Assembly: GCA_018350325.1 (NCBI GenBank)
Contig: JAEVLN010000014.1
Span: forward strand, 496,001 to 560,000
Reading direction: 5' to 3'
Length of the DNA stretch: 64,000 bases
From: Globodera rostochiensis
Taxonomy: Eukaryota > Nematoda > Chromadorea > Rhabditida > Heteroderidae
This document shows positions 20,635 to 32,978 of the stretch, piece after piece; positions within the stretch are counted from its first letter, which is position 1; every line of letters starts with the position of its first letter. Under the pieces are notes generated by a model. It was not told the DNA's origin and made no database searches. It saw only the letters and a program-made list of their open reading frames with translations. A program made the position numbers and the translations under genes.

Positions 20635-23600
20635 GCCCGCTACGCGGTTTTCATTTGTTTAAGCCTAAGCCAAGCCTAAATTTCCATTCAGTTTTTTTGG
20701 CCTTAGCAAAACTGTTTTAAGTGTGTATAAATTTAAAAAAAAACATCAACCCTCTTAGCGGATCAAAGATCGGGACCCAATGTCTGCCCAAATTGCCGCC
20801 AGCCCCCCCCCCCCCCTCCCCTCCCCTCCCCTCCCCGCCGGCGGTGCCTCGTTGATGAATAAAATGGCGTTTTTCGTTCGTTCGTCCGTCTGTTCTCCGC
20901 CGTCGTTTCTCTTTCACTTTCTTCGTTTGTGTCTCCCCCCCCCCCCACTTTTTGTGCACATCGTTCCCTCCCCCCCCCCCCCGGCGTTCCGTCCCCCCCC
21001 CCCGGGCGTCCCGTCCCCCCCCCCCCCCGGCGTCCCGTCCTCTCGCTGTGTTCCTTTTGCTCGGCTGGCAGCAGCTGGGCGAGCAAATTTCGTTGGTCGA
21101 CGGCTGTCGAGACCGACCGACCGACCGACCGAGCGGGCCGCCTCGAGAGTCTCGAGAAGTCATGTGCGGTGCGGGCGAGCCCGAGACGACTTTTTGTGCT
21201 GGGGGCGGGGGGCCGATGGCTGTGAGTGAATCGAGAGTCTCGTTGGAATTTTGTTGATCAAAAAATATGCGATCAGTTGGGGGGGGGGAGTTGCGAGTGC
21301 ACAAAACTCTGCACGTAAAAACAAAAAAACCGGTTTTTTTTCAATGGAGGCAGGGCAGGCGGCGGGAGTTTTGGAAAATTGGATAATAATGTTTTTTTTT
21401 TGTAATTTAAATGATACGGACGGACGGTTTTTGAGAATAGGGGGGAGGGGGGGGGGGTAATTAATTTGAAATGCCAATTTCTTTCTTTCTCCGTATCATT
21501 TCGTTGCGCCTTGGGCAATTGTTTTTTGTTTTGTTTGTTCGCTTGTCGGTTCATTGCCTCGGGCAATTTTCACTGCTCTCTGTCCCCCCCCCCACTCGCT
21601 CTCTTTCTCTCGCCCTAAATTACAAACACAACGCCACGCCAGGCAAATTTTGTCGTGGGACTTTGGTGACAATTTGAACTCTTTTTACTTACAATTCCCC
21701 TTAGGGGCGCCTATATTTCTTCCCCTCCGGCGACCTCTTTATTTCTCTTTCTCTCTCTTTTTTCCCCTCTTTCTCTCGCTTTCTTCCTCTCTCTCTCCCC
21801 CTCTCTTAAAATTATTTGATATGCCAAAAAAGCGCAAATTTGAATTTCCATCCAAAACGAATTTTTACCTTGAGGACCCAAATTGAATCCCCCGCGCTCG
21901 TTCTGACGGGTCAACCCCCCGCGACACGACCCCCCCCCCCCCCAATGGTCCCGCCCTCTGCTGGATGAATTGTTTACATCGCCCTAGGCACTTTTCCCAC
22001 ATTTCCATTGCCCCCCCCCCGGCGGGCGCGTCATTCTTCTTTCTCTCTCTCTTTCTCTCGCTACGATTAATTAGGGCTTAGAGTATATCATTGCCCCAGG
22101 GCACAATGGGGAAAAAGTTGTGCCTTAGGGGGGGGGGGGGGACTCTCTCCAATAATGGAGGGAGTCTCTGGAGAAGGGCGCTTCCGATGCCGACGAATGC
22201 TTGCTCGCTCGCTTGCTTGCTCACAAATTCTCTGAGACTCACACAGTTCGCCACTTTTTCTTCCCATGCATTGAATAAAAAAAAATTGGGGAGGGGGGGG
22301 GGGAATTCTCGTAGGCGGCACGGCACCATTCTCGAAGAGTATAATGACAAGAATGCCGGGGGGGGGGGTGTTCATTAGGTAATCGGAATGAAAAATGCCG
22401 GATAATTTAATTCTCGAAATTTGTGTCGTCTGCATTTGTCCTTTCATTCTTTTCCCCGAGAATTCTCGAGGCCACACCATAAATATGCTTAATGCCCTTC
22501 TCCCCTATTTTTAGTCTCCACTTCCGTGGCAGCAATTTTGTGTGGTTCCGGAATGTCGCCGTTGCCGCCGGCGTCTCCTTTTTCCCATTCGCCGACAAAA
22601 CTTCCTTCCTCTTTTTGTTCTCCACGTTCTTTGCCCATCCTCTGACGACCGAAGACCATTTTGTCCCCTGGGGGGGGGGGGGGGGTGGCGGCGGCATTTC
22701 TGCCCATTTTGCACCCCTCAAGCGCTTTCTATTTGGTCGTCATGTGCCTTCCCCCCCCCCCTCCCCCCATAACTATCCGGGGGCGTCAGCGCGCCGTGCC
22801 ATTTCTTCTCTTTTCTTCCTTGCCCGCTGTCATTTTTGCCAACGAAATATAAATGTTGCCGTTCTGTTGCCAGCCGGCCGGCTGGCACCGGCTGTCATTA
22901 GTTGGGCGCTTCTCTTTTTTGTCTGTTTGTGTTTTCTTTTTCTTCCTTTTTGCCCTGCTATTTGCCTCTCTTTTTTGCCCATGTTTGTTCCTCCCATTTG
23001 TCGTCGTCACAAGACAACGCGCCCCGTTTTTCAAAACGAAACGAAAACGGGGGGGGGGGGGGGGGACGTTCTGTTTCTTCTTTCCTGTCAGCCGGCCCCG
23101 CCTCCTTCCTTCCCTTCCTCCCCTTACTTCCTTTCTGCCAGTTGGGCGCGGCCGGCCCGTGGCGAGGACTCTGACTGTGGACAATTCAGCGCCGTCAAAA
23201 TTTTTGAATTTTGTGTTAAACTCCTTTTTTTGTTAAGCCATCCTACCCCCCCCCCCAGCGAGTTTGGGTACACACATTCATTCGAAAACGCATTTTGTGC
23301 GCGAGGCGCCCGAGGGGAAGGCGGGACAGTTCTCGCCCGTCGGTGCTGAGTTTTTGTGGCGCTGAACTGTCCACACGCGTCAGTCGGCCGCCGCCCCCCC
23401 CCCCAGAGGCTGCCAACCGCTCGCCACAAAGGCCAACGGTCGGTCGGTTGGTGGACGGACGGGCCCGTCGGCTGCCAGCAGCCACACAATTGCAGCCAGA
23501 CGACACAAGTGTTCGTCTTTCTTCTTCCCGTCCCTTCGGGGGGAACGGGGGGGGGGCACGCCCATCGGCTGTCACTAAGCGTTCTCGTCACTCATTGTTG

Positions 23601-24333
23601 TCAGTCAGTCAGTCAGTCTCGACTGCTGACTGGCTGGCTGGCTCTGTTCCTCCTCGTTAGTCTCGAGTCCCAAGCGTCGAGAGTCGAGTCGTCTCGACCC
23701 CTCCCCCCCCCCCGGCGCCGAGGCCCGCCCGCCCGTCCGTCACACTTCGCCAACTTTTGCCCCTCCCCTCATACATATTCTATTTTTGTGTTCGTGTGCC
23801 TCACATCCTCCTCCCATATTCTTCAGTCTTCTATGGTTGGTTGAAATGCCCTCCCCCCCCCCCCCCCCCTAATACTCATGATGGGCTGGCCCTCACAACT
23901 GCCCCTCGTCCTCGATGATGCCGTCTCCTTCCCCTCCGGCGTAATGGGTGAGGGGATTAGTGTTTAATGAACAAAGAACAGAAGCGATTCAGATGCAAAA
24001 AAATGCCCTGTGCATGCAGCCAGCATTTTTTTTCTCCCTCATCAAATGCCATCCTTATGGCCAAATGTGTACGTGCCACATTGGGCTGGCTGGCGCTGTT
24101 TTTGGAGTTTAAAATTGGCATAGCTGGAAATTAGTTTTGCCACTTATTTTGATACAAAAATATGGCGGCGCCGGCGGCGCTGCGCCCCTCCAAACGCGCG
24201 CGCACGCGCACATTTTGCGCCCGCCTCCCCCCCCCCCCCAAATCAGCGCGTGGCTTTTTTTGGCTTCGCTGGCTGCGACGGCAGCACGTGATCTGTGCAG
24301 TTCGCGCACTTTCCATGGCGCCAAATCCAGCTT

Positions 24334-24361
24334 GGCCATGATGGCCTTGGCCATCATGGCC
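24334..24361. repeat. Perfect 13-bp inverted repeat
   Basis: GGCCATGATGGCC, two bases, then GGCCATCATGGCC. A perfect hairpin just before a GC-rich stretch, with no gene context. Confidence 0.85.
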
Positions 24362-25264
24362 CCCCGCCCCCCGAGGGCCGCCGCTGGGCGTAGGCGGCAC
24401 ATTTGCTGTTGTTCTTGTTGTTGTATTGTGAGTGGATTTTTGGGGTTGGGCTCGGCATTTCTCTCTCTCTCTCTCTCTCTCGCGCAAACATTCAGTGCAC
24501 TCGCCGTTTCTGGCATTTTTTTTTGATACATTTTGTCTTTTCATAAATCCAGACAAAATATTCATTTCATTCCATCCATTTAGAGTTTGGAGATTTATTT
24601 AAATTTGAAATTTAGGCGGGGGGGGGCACCATTTTGCCATTTTTTTCTGTTTCAAATTTCTCTCAAAAGTTTCGAAATGGCGCCAAATACAAAGCTCTCG
24701 TTCAGTTCAGAGAGCCAACTTCTCCATCACATGGCGCATTTTTAAAATTGTTGTCTCACCGTAATGAGTTTATTCAAACAAATAAAATGTGCCGCCGCCC
24801 GCCCGCGGCCAATTGGAATTTTAGAAAAATTTAAAAAAAATTTTCGGCTGACTATTCGTCTCGAGAGATTTTTGTTTGCCCAGCCGCTTTGCCCGGGGGG
24901 GTGGCTTTGGCACACCATTTTTAATGGTGAAAACTCCCCCCGCTTAACCCCGCCCTCAGCCGGAGGCAAACATTGAACTGCTCCCCAAAATTTGAATGGA
25001 TTCATTTCGAAATTTTGTAAAAAAAAAACGATTTTTCTATAAACAAGCGCAGCAGCAGCTGCTTCACCATCAATAATCATAACACAAAACTTTTGGCCCA
25101 AATATTTATTTAAAATTTTAATGATGAAGTCCTCACTTTTGTCGTCCATTTTTTGTTTCGACGTTTTGTTGTCAAAATTCGTTTTAATGATCTGATTGTT
25201 TATGATCCTGATCAGTTTTCTATTTGTGGTTTTGGATTTTGCAAACACACAGGTGCCCCCGGTC

Positions 25265-25439
25265 AAAATGCCACCGTTCAAAGTGCCAACCAGGCCAAAA
25301 CGGACTCAAAATGCCACCGTTCAAAGTGCCAACCAGGCCAAAACGGACTCAAAATGCCACCGTTCAAAGTGCCAACCAGGCCAAAAACGGACTCAAAATG
25401 CCACCGTTCAAAGTGCCAACCAGGCCAAAACGGACTCAA
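25265..25439. repeat. 43-44 bp tandem repeat, four units, upstream of the Co-SMAD gene
   Basis: Units start AAAATGCCACCGTTCAAAGT and continue with GCCAACCAGGCCAAAACGGACTC; starts are at 25265, 25308, 25351 and 25395. A further half-related copy follows to about 25490. A diverged inverted copy of the same phrase lies in intron 11 of the Co-SMAD gene at about 31120-31205. Confidence 0.92.
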
Positions 25440-25741
25440 ATCCCAACTTCACGATTTTGGCACTTGCTGGTTGGCATTTTGGCCTAGCGCCGATGAGATC
25501 AATTGTCCCAAATAGTCGTCGTTCTCGAGGCATCAATTAACGAGTAAATTCCGTTGTTGTTGTTGAGTCTCGAACATCGTTTCTATTCAATGTGTTCTTT
25601 TTTTGCAGATTTAAATTTGAAATGACTGACTACTGGTAATATAACCCCAACCTGGTGCAACTAATTTCCCCCTATTTTCAAATTAATTTTGCCAAAAAAA
25701 AAGTACAACGAACGCTGTGAGACAACAAACAAACAAAAAAA

Positions 25742-28700
25742 ATGCCGTCAACGACGACAAATATGGGCGGCACAACCGATTTTGCGTCCCTTCAACTTGT
25801 TGACAACGGCGGCCCCTACAGCGCTTTTCATCCGCCGTCGATGATGATGGTGGACGAGCAACCGGACGAGAAGCATGACGAGGTGATCAGATCGATTGGG
25901 TGCAGGGATTGGGCGTCTCGACGACCTCAAGAAATTCGGGGGACGGTTTTCCCGAGGTTTCAAAAAATTTTCGGGGATCGGAATTCCGAGCCTAAAAGTG
26001 TCGGGAATTGGATTCCCGACCCAAAAGGAAATCGGAATTCCGACCTCAAAAGTGTAGGGAATTGGATTCCCGACCCAAAATTTTTCGGGAATCTCGGAAA
26101 TCGGAATTCCGACCTCAAAAGTGTCGGGAATCGGATTTCCGACCCAAAAGTCTCGGGAATCCGAATCCCGAGACGATCCCTGATCGGTTAGAGACAGACA
26201 ATGCTTAAAACACCGGTGGTTTTAAATTGTTTAAGGCTTGTCGAACACGAATTGTAAAATGACACATTTTCAGCAAAAATATGATCATCGAAAAGAACAA
26301 AGCGCTGCTGGCGCTGAACCGCCGACGGCGGCGATGTCGTCGATGGCCTCCTCCGTCGTTGGCGGCGAGCAGCAGCAGCAACAGCTGACACTGAACACCG
26401 CCACACCGAACACATTGAACATCACTACTGTCCAACAACAACAACAACAACAGCAGCAAATGCTCGTCACGGCACTGGCCCAAATATTGGTGGCACGACA
26501 GCAGCAGCAACAGCAACAATGCTACACGGCACAGGCGGCGGCTGCGGCGGCGGCACAACGCGAAAAAGTGACGGTAAGGAAATTGTTTTTGAACTGAGGG
26601 CACGGACGGACGGGACGGTCGGTCATCCCCCGCGGGGTTGGAGCTGTAATTGGGATGGATATCACTGCTCAATCCCAGCGGGCGCTCTATTGGGTGGCTG
26701 GTGGTGTACTGCTCTAGCACATCGGTCCGGTTACTGTGTCTCTCGGCCGCTTTATTGTAGGCTCGGTTACTGTATCAACGGCCGCTTTACTATAAGATCA
26801 GTTACTGTATCAATCGGGCACTTTACTGACTGTATGAATACTGTAAGATCGGTTACTGTATCAATCGGGCACTTTACTCTCTGTGTGAATCAGCCGCTTT
26901 ACTATAGGATCGGTTACTGTATCAATTTGAATTTGAACAATTTCCTTTCTACAGATCGATTCGGCCCCGCAATCAACGCATCAGCAGCAGCAGCAGCTGG
27001 CGGACATTCGTACGAGAGAGCGCGAAATTGCGGAATTTTTGGCTTCCCAATGCACCACCGGCGCCTCTGGCCAACCGCCGACAACGACCCAACCGCAGTT
27101 GCCCCAGGCGCCGTCCATTTCCGCCTCCGGGGGCGTCGATGCGTCGCAAGCGGCGGCCGCCGCCGCGTTGCTGCAACAACAACAGCAGGTCAAGCAACAG
27201 CAGCTCGTCCAGCAACTGGCTCAACTTCGTCAACTCCAACAAAATGCAGCAACGTCGTCGGCTGGTGAGGAGGATTGGGAAACTTGCCTGAACATGAGCA
27301 GGCATTAATTTCCCCATTTTTTTACCCAAAAGGTCTGAGCTCGTTGCTGGCGCTTGCTGCATCACACAACAACACCACCAACGGCGGCAACAACTTCAAC
27401 CAGTATTTGCACGCGCTGAGCTCATCAACTGCTGCATCTACAGGACTGCCAGCAACGCATCAGCAGCAGCATCTGCAGCAGCAACAGTCGTTGTTGTTGC
27501 AGCAGCAGCATCAAAATGACGTCGTCACTGGTGGCGGAGGCGGCCGTGAGCAGTTGCAGCAGCTGCTGGTGCAGTGTGTGCTACGACAACAACAACAGCA
27601 ACAACAACAACAAGTTGCGGCTGCAACTGCTGCTGCTGTGACAACGTTGGCAAGTGCTGCTGCTGCCGCCGCCGCTGCAACACGTGGCGCTGCTGCACCA
27701 CAATTTGCGACGCAGCATCATCGTCACAATCCTTTTGTTGTGCCGACATTGGCCGCCATGCCCTCCGGCGGCGGCGGTGGCGGCAACAACAGTCAAATCT
27801 TACGACTGCAACAGGTGGGCGAGAGAAAGAGACATGTAACAACTTTATTGATTAGATAAATTTTTCTTTAGTCGTCACCCCTCCAGCGTTCAACGCCGGC
27901 GGCGACGGCACAACATCATTGTTCACCCCTGGGCGCTGTCGGTGGTGGTAGCTCCTCCTCCTCCTCCTCCATCTTCCCACATAGTGCCGCCGGCGCCGCA
28001 AATCAATTTGTACCGCAACAACAATTTCCTGGCATAGTGCCAACAACCCAACCGGTGCTAGCACATCCTGTCCGACGAGTTGGCCGCCCGCCAAAGCATC
28101 AACGGCAACAGCAACAGCAGCAGCTTCAGCAACACCACCACCGTCCGTCGCTGCCCACACTGGCAATGCCGTCGAGCCAGCAGCAGGCAATGCTGGGCGT
28201 GGGAGGAGCTGCGGCATTCCAGCAGCGTTCCGCCTCCTCCACGGCGCCGGTGCTCGCCGCGTCCGCCCGTCGACCATCCACCGGCGCCGCGCTTGGGCCT
28301 CCCGGTGGAGCGCCGCCGCCGGCGGCATGCCGACGTCGGGTGCCGACCAGTGCGGACCCGTGCCAGACAATTGTTGCCTTTCTGCTCTCCTACAACGTGT
28401 CGCCGGACATGGACTTCTCACGCAAGGCCATCGAGTCGTTGATCAAACGGTTGCGGGACAAACGGGAGGAGCTGGACTGGTTCATCCAGACGGTGGTGGA
28501 TGACGGTGCGCAGCCGTCCCACTGCATAACCATCCCGCGCACGTTGGACGGACGACTGCAGGTGAACCAATTGTGCCAACGGGGCACATCCATTACGTTG
28601 CCGAAAAGAAGTTTTAATTATTTTTGCCGCAGGTTGCCGGCCGCAAAGGCTTCCCGCACGTTGTGTACGCGCGCATCTTTCGTTGGGGTGACCTGCACAA

Positions 28701-31700
28701 AAATGAGGTGCGACATTTGCCGCAGTGCAGCGCCGCGTTTGACATGAAGTGCGACTCGGTGTGCGTCAACCCGTACCACTACGAGCGCGTGGCGGCGTCG
28801 GCAGCAGTCAACGGCGGCGGCGGCGTCCCCATTGATGTTGCTGCAGGAGGCGGAAGCGGTGCCGCCGGAGTCGATGGTTGCATTGTGCCAATGGACTGCT
28901 CGCCGTCGACGACGGCATCGTCCGGTTCGCCACAACAAACGTCCTCATCCTCACCACCGACTGCAACAATTGGTGTTGAACAACACGGACGAGTTGGAGG
29001 CATCACCCAGTCACAGTCGTCGGCAGCTGCCACCATTTCTGCACTAACTCTTCAACAACAACAAAATCTGCTGTTGCTGTCCCCGTCAATGCAGCTCAGT
29101 CCGTCAAAGAACTGCTTGCTGCCGTTCAAAAGCAGCAGCAGCAGCGTGGTCGCGCAGACGGCGGCATCAGTGCCGACACTGACGCTGGGTGGAGGAGAGC
29201 GTAAACGGCCCTTTGTTGAACAACAACTGTCGGCATCATTATGCCAAGAGGAAACGGTGCTGCCAACAGTGAAGAAAGCACGTCATGATCATGATGATAC
29301 TGATGTGGCGGCGACGGCACTGAACGGTGTTGAACAAGGCTTGGCCCAACAGTTTGGCCGTGTACTGTTTGCCGAGTTGCAACACGCGTTCCAGACAGGC
29401 GTGGACGCGCGCCAATTTTTGGCTGCTTCAACAGTAGCAGCAGCCACCGGCGCTGGCACGAATCCCATGGACGAGCTGGACAAGCTGTTGCTGGACGACG
29501 GAGAGGAGCAGGAGCAGAAACAGCAGCAACCGGCGACCACCAAGGGTAACGGACTCACTTTTAGGAAGATTTTTGGTCAATTAAAATGCGCATGCATTCC
29601 TCACAGCAGGCGTGTCGTTGTGTGCACTGACTGAGTTTGTGCGCCACTTTCCGTTGAGCGCTTCGTTAGCGGTCCAGTTGTTGATGGACAACAGCGGTGG
29701 CGACGGTGCCGTCGACAGAAACGGCACTTGTGCTGAAAAGAATTTGAAGGAGGAAAATGACGACGGCGGCACAACAATTTATTCGGATATCAGCGACGAC
29801 GAATGCATGCAACAGCAGGAGCAGGAGAAGGAGCAGAAACAGCAGCAGCAGCGGTACAACAAGCAGCACTGCAACAACGACGAGCAAAAAGGTGGGGAAA
29901 TGGCACGCGCGCGGTTTAATAATCGATTAACTCTCTTTCAGAGTCGGCACCGACGCGCCGCGAGCCCAGTGTGTCGTTCACGGCCACGGTCTCCGAGCTG
30001 TACCGGCTCATCCAGGACCGCAGTATTCCGTTGGCGCAGAAGCAAATGATCGGCCCGCTGCTTGACCTGCTCAACCTGTGCCTGGAGCGTGGCGCGCGCG
30101 TGGCGCTGGAGCGCCTGCGGCGCGCCGCCCAATGCGCGGCCGCCTGCGACAGCGGCAGCACGCCATGCAACGGGACGGCAACCAGAATGCACGCGATGCT
30201 TCCGCTGATCACCGGTGGACTGGCCGGTGGGTGGACGGAGGGAGGGGGGGGGGGGGGGGGCGTGTGAAATGATCTCTGATCGATTCGTGATTTGTGCATT
30301 TGAGCTCCGGTTTACATTCTGATCAGTTAGTTGGTCGGTTTCCTTTTGTTTCAATCGATTGATTGATCGATCAAAATTTTTAGCTTTTGCTGCTTAACAA
30401 TCGATTTTAGTTTCCAATCAATTTTTTAAATTGCAGCGGACGCTCCCCGCTTCTCTGCCGCCTATTTTGAGTGGGGTCAGTCGCTGAATGGAAGCAGACC
30501 GCGACCGTTCCATTGCGCGTCCGTCCATTGCGGGCAACGGGATGCCGGCGACTCCAAGGAGTTCTTCGAGATTGGCAATGGCAAAATTGTTGGCACGGTA
30601 GGGGAGGGGGGGGGGGGGGGGGGGTGGGGATTTTTATTGTAAATACATATTTTTTAATTTAAATTTTTTGTTTTTCAAGAATCCATTGCGTGCTCAACAA
30701 TTGCTGGATGCACGCCGCAACATCGGACTTGGCATTGTGTTGGAGAGCAGCGACAGCGGCGAGCTGTTCATCACCAGGTCGGTCAATAATTGGCGGGAGG
30801 GGGGGACATGTTAAGCCTAAGCCATTCCACTCATTTCTTGTTCAGCTATGCACGCCGTCCTCTGATCGTCCAAAGCGCCTACTTGGACCGCGAAGCGATG
30901 CGCGCCGCGTGCGACGGTGACGCGGCGCCCGGCATGCGTTCGACACGCCACAAAATCTACCAGAAAGCGACCATAAAGGTGCGGCGCGCGAGCGTGTGTC
31001 ACACAAAATTATTGCGCGCGCTCCCCTCCCCCTTGGGGGGAGACGGCATTTAATTTGATGTGATCCGATCTGAATGAATATACCAAACCAAGTAAAATGC
31101 AAGATCGAGAATTCGTCGTTGTCAGGACAAAATGCTAACCGGTAAAATGCCAACGAGCTGGTCGGCATTTTGACTGTATTAGGCCTGGTTGGCATTTTGA
31201 ACGTTTTTGGTGGGGCCCATTTTGAACAAAGCCGAATTCTTCTAGGAAACATTTTCAAAATTGCCAATCTCGCACATTCCATTCCCCAAGTTTAGGTGTT
31301 CGACGCGTGCCAAACGTTCCAACTAATGTGCCAATGGGTGGCTGATGCGGCTGCCAAGAAAGAGGGGCACGGCGGCGGCATTCTGTCGTCTGACGACGTG
31401 CCAGAGGTAATTTTGATTCAAAAACGTTACGAATGCTAATCAATCATCGATCAAAAAATTCAGGCCCTCAAGCGTGAACTGGCATGTCTCTGCGCTGTGC
31501 GTATTGCTTTTGGCATTGGCGACGCTGGTGGACCGCCGCCCGATTGTTATGACGACAGCAGCAGCAGCAGCAACAATTTGTTGGCCAACTCACCGTGTGC
31601 CATCGAAATTTGCATGGATCGGTCAGCAGCCGGGAAATTTGGATGTGTGTGGCACGCTTTCAAATTTTTAAAATCTTGCAGTGTCCATCGTCTGTTGGAA

Positions 31701-31829
31701 CGTCTGCTGGAGCGTCCGGCGTTGGCACGTCACTTTGTGCAGCAACAGCAGCAACAGAATGCCAAGAAGTCGTCATCTGCTGCTGTTGCGATCGGCGGCT
31801 GTCAACAAACGACGACAGCTTCCAATTGA
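25742..31829 (+). CDS. SMAD4: Co-SMAD (SMAD4/SMA-4/DAF-3 class), giant glutamine-rich form
   Basis: Fourteen exons: 25742-25882, 26274-26573, 26955-27264, 27333-27814, 27872-28561, 28633-29545, 29610-29891, 29942-30226, 30437-30597, 30680-30777, 30846-30978, 31296-31406, 31464-31621, 31682-31829. All phases agree and give 1403 residues, against about 550 for human SMAD4. The MH1 domain spans exons 5-6: [18 protein letters not shown]-type helix, the DNA-binding hairpin [16 protein letters not shown] and the zinc set in SHCITI, PQC, CDSVC, PYHYERV. The MH2 domain spans exons 9-14: [44 protein letters not shown], and a final helix. Co-SMADs join receptor-activated SMADs to drive TGF-beta/BMP target genes in the nucleus. 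The first 630 or so residues are poly-Gln/Ala with a GRPPK AT-hook-like motif. Whether this is the sma-4 or daf-3 orthologue cannot be told here. Confidence 0.93.
25915..26182. repeat. Dispersed GGAATTCC-type repeat cluster in Co-SMAD intron 1
   Basis: About eight short phrases alternate CGGAATTCCGACC and ATTGGATTCCCGACC with CAAAAGTGTCGGGAA. It shares wording with the copy at 14216-14340. Confidence 0.8.
26729..26935. repeat. Tandem repeat of about 40-45 bp in Co-SMAD intron 2
   Basis: Five degenerate units of the form GGTTACTGTATCAATCGGGC plus ACTTTACT and a variable tail. All lie between the donor at 26574 and the acceptor at 26954. Confidence 0.8.
31120..31205 (-). repeat. Diverged inverted copy of the 43-bp upstream repeat, in Co-SMAD intron 11
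   Basis: GGCCTGGTTGGCATTTTGAA and a preceding AAAATGCCAACGAGCTGG match the reverse complement of the 25265-25439 unit. Confidence 0.65.
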
Positions 31830-32978
31830 CAACAGACAGAGACAGACACAGAGAGAAAATTGATTTTATGTCTCTTGTTCTCTGCCCTCTACATTGCTGT
31901 ACTATTCTATTTATTCAATCAATAACTCTCTAACTCTCTCTCTCTCTCTCTCTTACAAATTAGTGTTTTTGTTAGGAAGCATGAGAATTAGGCCGGTAAT
32001 TTTTGATTCTTGTTTTTCGAGCGGTTGTTTTGCTGTCCCTGTCCCCCCATTCGTTTTGTGTTCATTTGTCCCCTTTTGCTGTTATAACCGGTACAAAACA
32101 TAAACATACAGTATATATATATATATTATATAGTACATACACAAACGCAGCCCACTCTTTTCATTCTCTCTGTCCTCCTTCATCCACCCACACTGTCCGA
32201 TAATATCGATTGGTTGGTTATTGATTGGCGCAAATTCAAAAACGTATCAAGAATGTAACCCGGAGTCCGTATTTCCGGACATTTTTCTGCCATCCGGTTA
32301 CATCCCTTGGGCGTCTGTCCGACCCCCCCCCCCCGCCGTTCCATTTTTTGTGTTGCAACACAACCCGATGAACAAACGATCTCCTCCAACTTCCTCCTCC
32401 TCTCTTTCTGCTGCTGTTGCTGTACGCCGTCGTCTCTTTTCTCGCGCACCAAAAAAGGCTTTTTGTTGTAAAAAGGGGGGGGCCAAAATTCGATTAGCCG
32501 ATTGATTAACGGCGCGGCTTCTTCCGGTTGTTTCCGTACACTCAAAACTTTTTGGAATGGATTCCAAATATCCCCGTGCTGCACGTTTTCTTTTTGTTGT
32601 TGAGAAATGCTGCTGCTGCTATACTTTATTTTCTCGACTCATAAAAAATGCATTGTCATCATTTCTTCTCCACATCCTCCCCACCCCCCCCCTCCCCACC
32701 TCCACCAATTAAATACATTTTTTTCGACAATTGTTAGTTGGCTTTTTCCTCATTTAAAAATTATTGTTTTATTTAACAAATCTCCGCGGGGGATGTAGGT
32801 TGTACACACCAATAGCAAAGGGCCCCAAACATTTCAAAATATTAATGTATTTATTTCAACAAAACATTTGGGGATAAAGAGAATTTAGAAAATGTCTGTC
32901 CTAAAGCAATTAAAACATAAATTACATTGATGGTGAAAGGAAAAATGTTTTTGTCCATAAACGGCCATTCTATCTCTC
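31830..32978. other. Intergenic region downstream of the Co-SMAD gene
   Basis: Co-SMAD 3' UTR, then CT-rich and (TA)n tracts (about 31940-31955, 32110-32130), the small inverted-repeat element at 32254-32306, and GC-rich low-complexity sequence. No gene seen. Confidence 0.55.
32254..32306. repeat. Small inverted-repeat element, copy B
   Basis: TGTAACCCGGAGTCC...TTTCCGGACA and CATCCGGTTACATCCC form an imperfect inverted repeat like that at 14090-14137. Confidence 0.6.

Larger units (their letters stand above)
11102..25741. other. Repeat-rich gene desert between COX6A and the Co-SMAD gene
   Basis: I could not assemble any conserved protein here on either strand. The region is marked by dozens of pure G or C runs of 8-18 bases (for example near 13590, 13900, 14660, 15770, 15855, 18100, 18675, 20805, 22130, 23055, 23850), CT/GA-rich stretches and (CGA)n/(GTC)n tracts around 12200-12800. 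Many open frames of 80-350 codons pass through these low-complexity runs and encode Pro/Ser/Arg/Gly-rich strings without recognisable domains. Possible 5' untranslated exons of the Co-SMAD gene could lie here; a TTTTTGCAG acceptor at about 25608 is one candidate. Individual repeats are listed separately. Confidence 0.6.

Noticed and set aside
22492..23349. 285-codon + strand open frame in the gene desert
   Set aside because: Runs through CT-rich and poly-G sequence, with Phe/Pro/Ser-rich content and no conserved motif.
26205..29887. Antisense open frames opposite the Co-SMAD Gln/Ala regions
   Set aside because: CAG/CAA repeats read on the other strand give Leu/Cys/Val runs; the sense gene explains the region fully.
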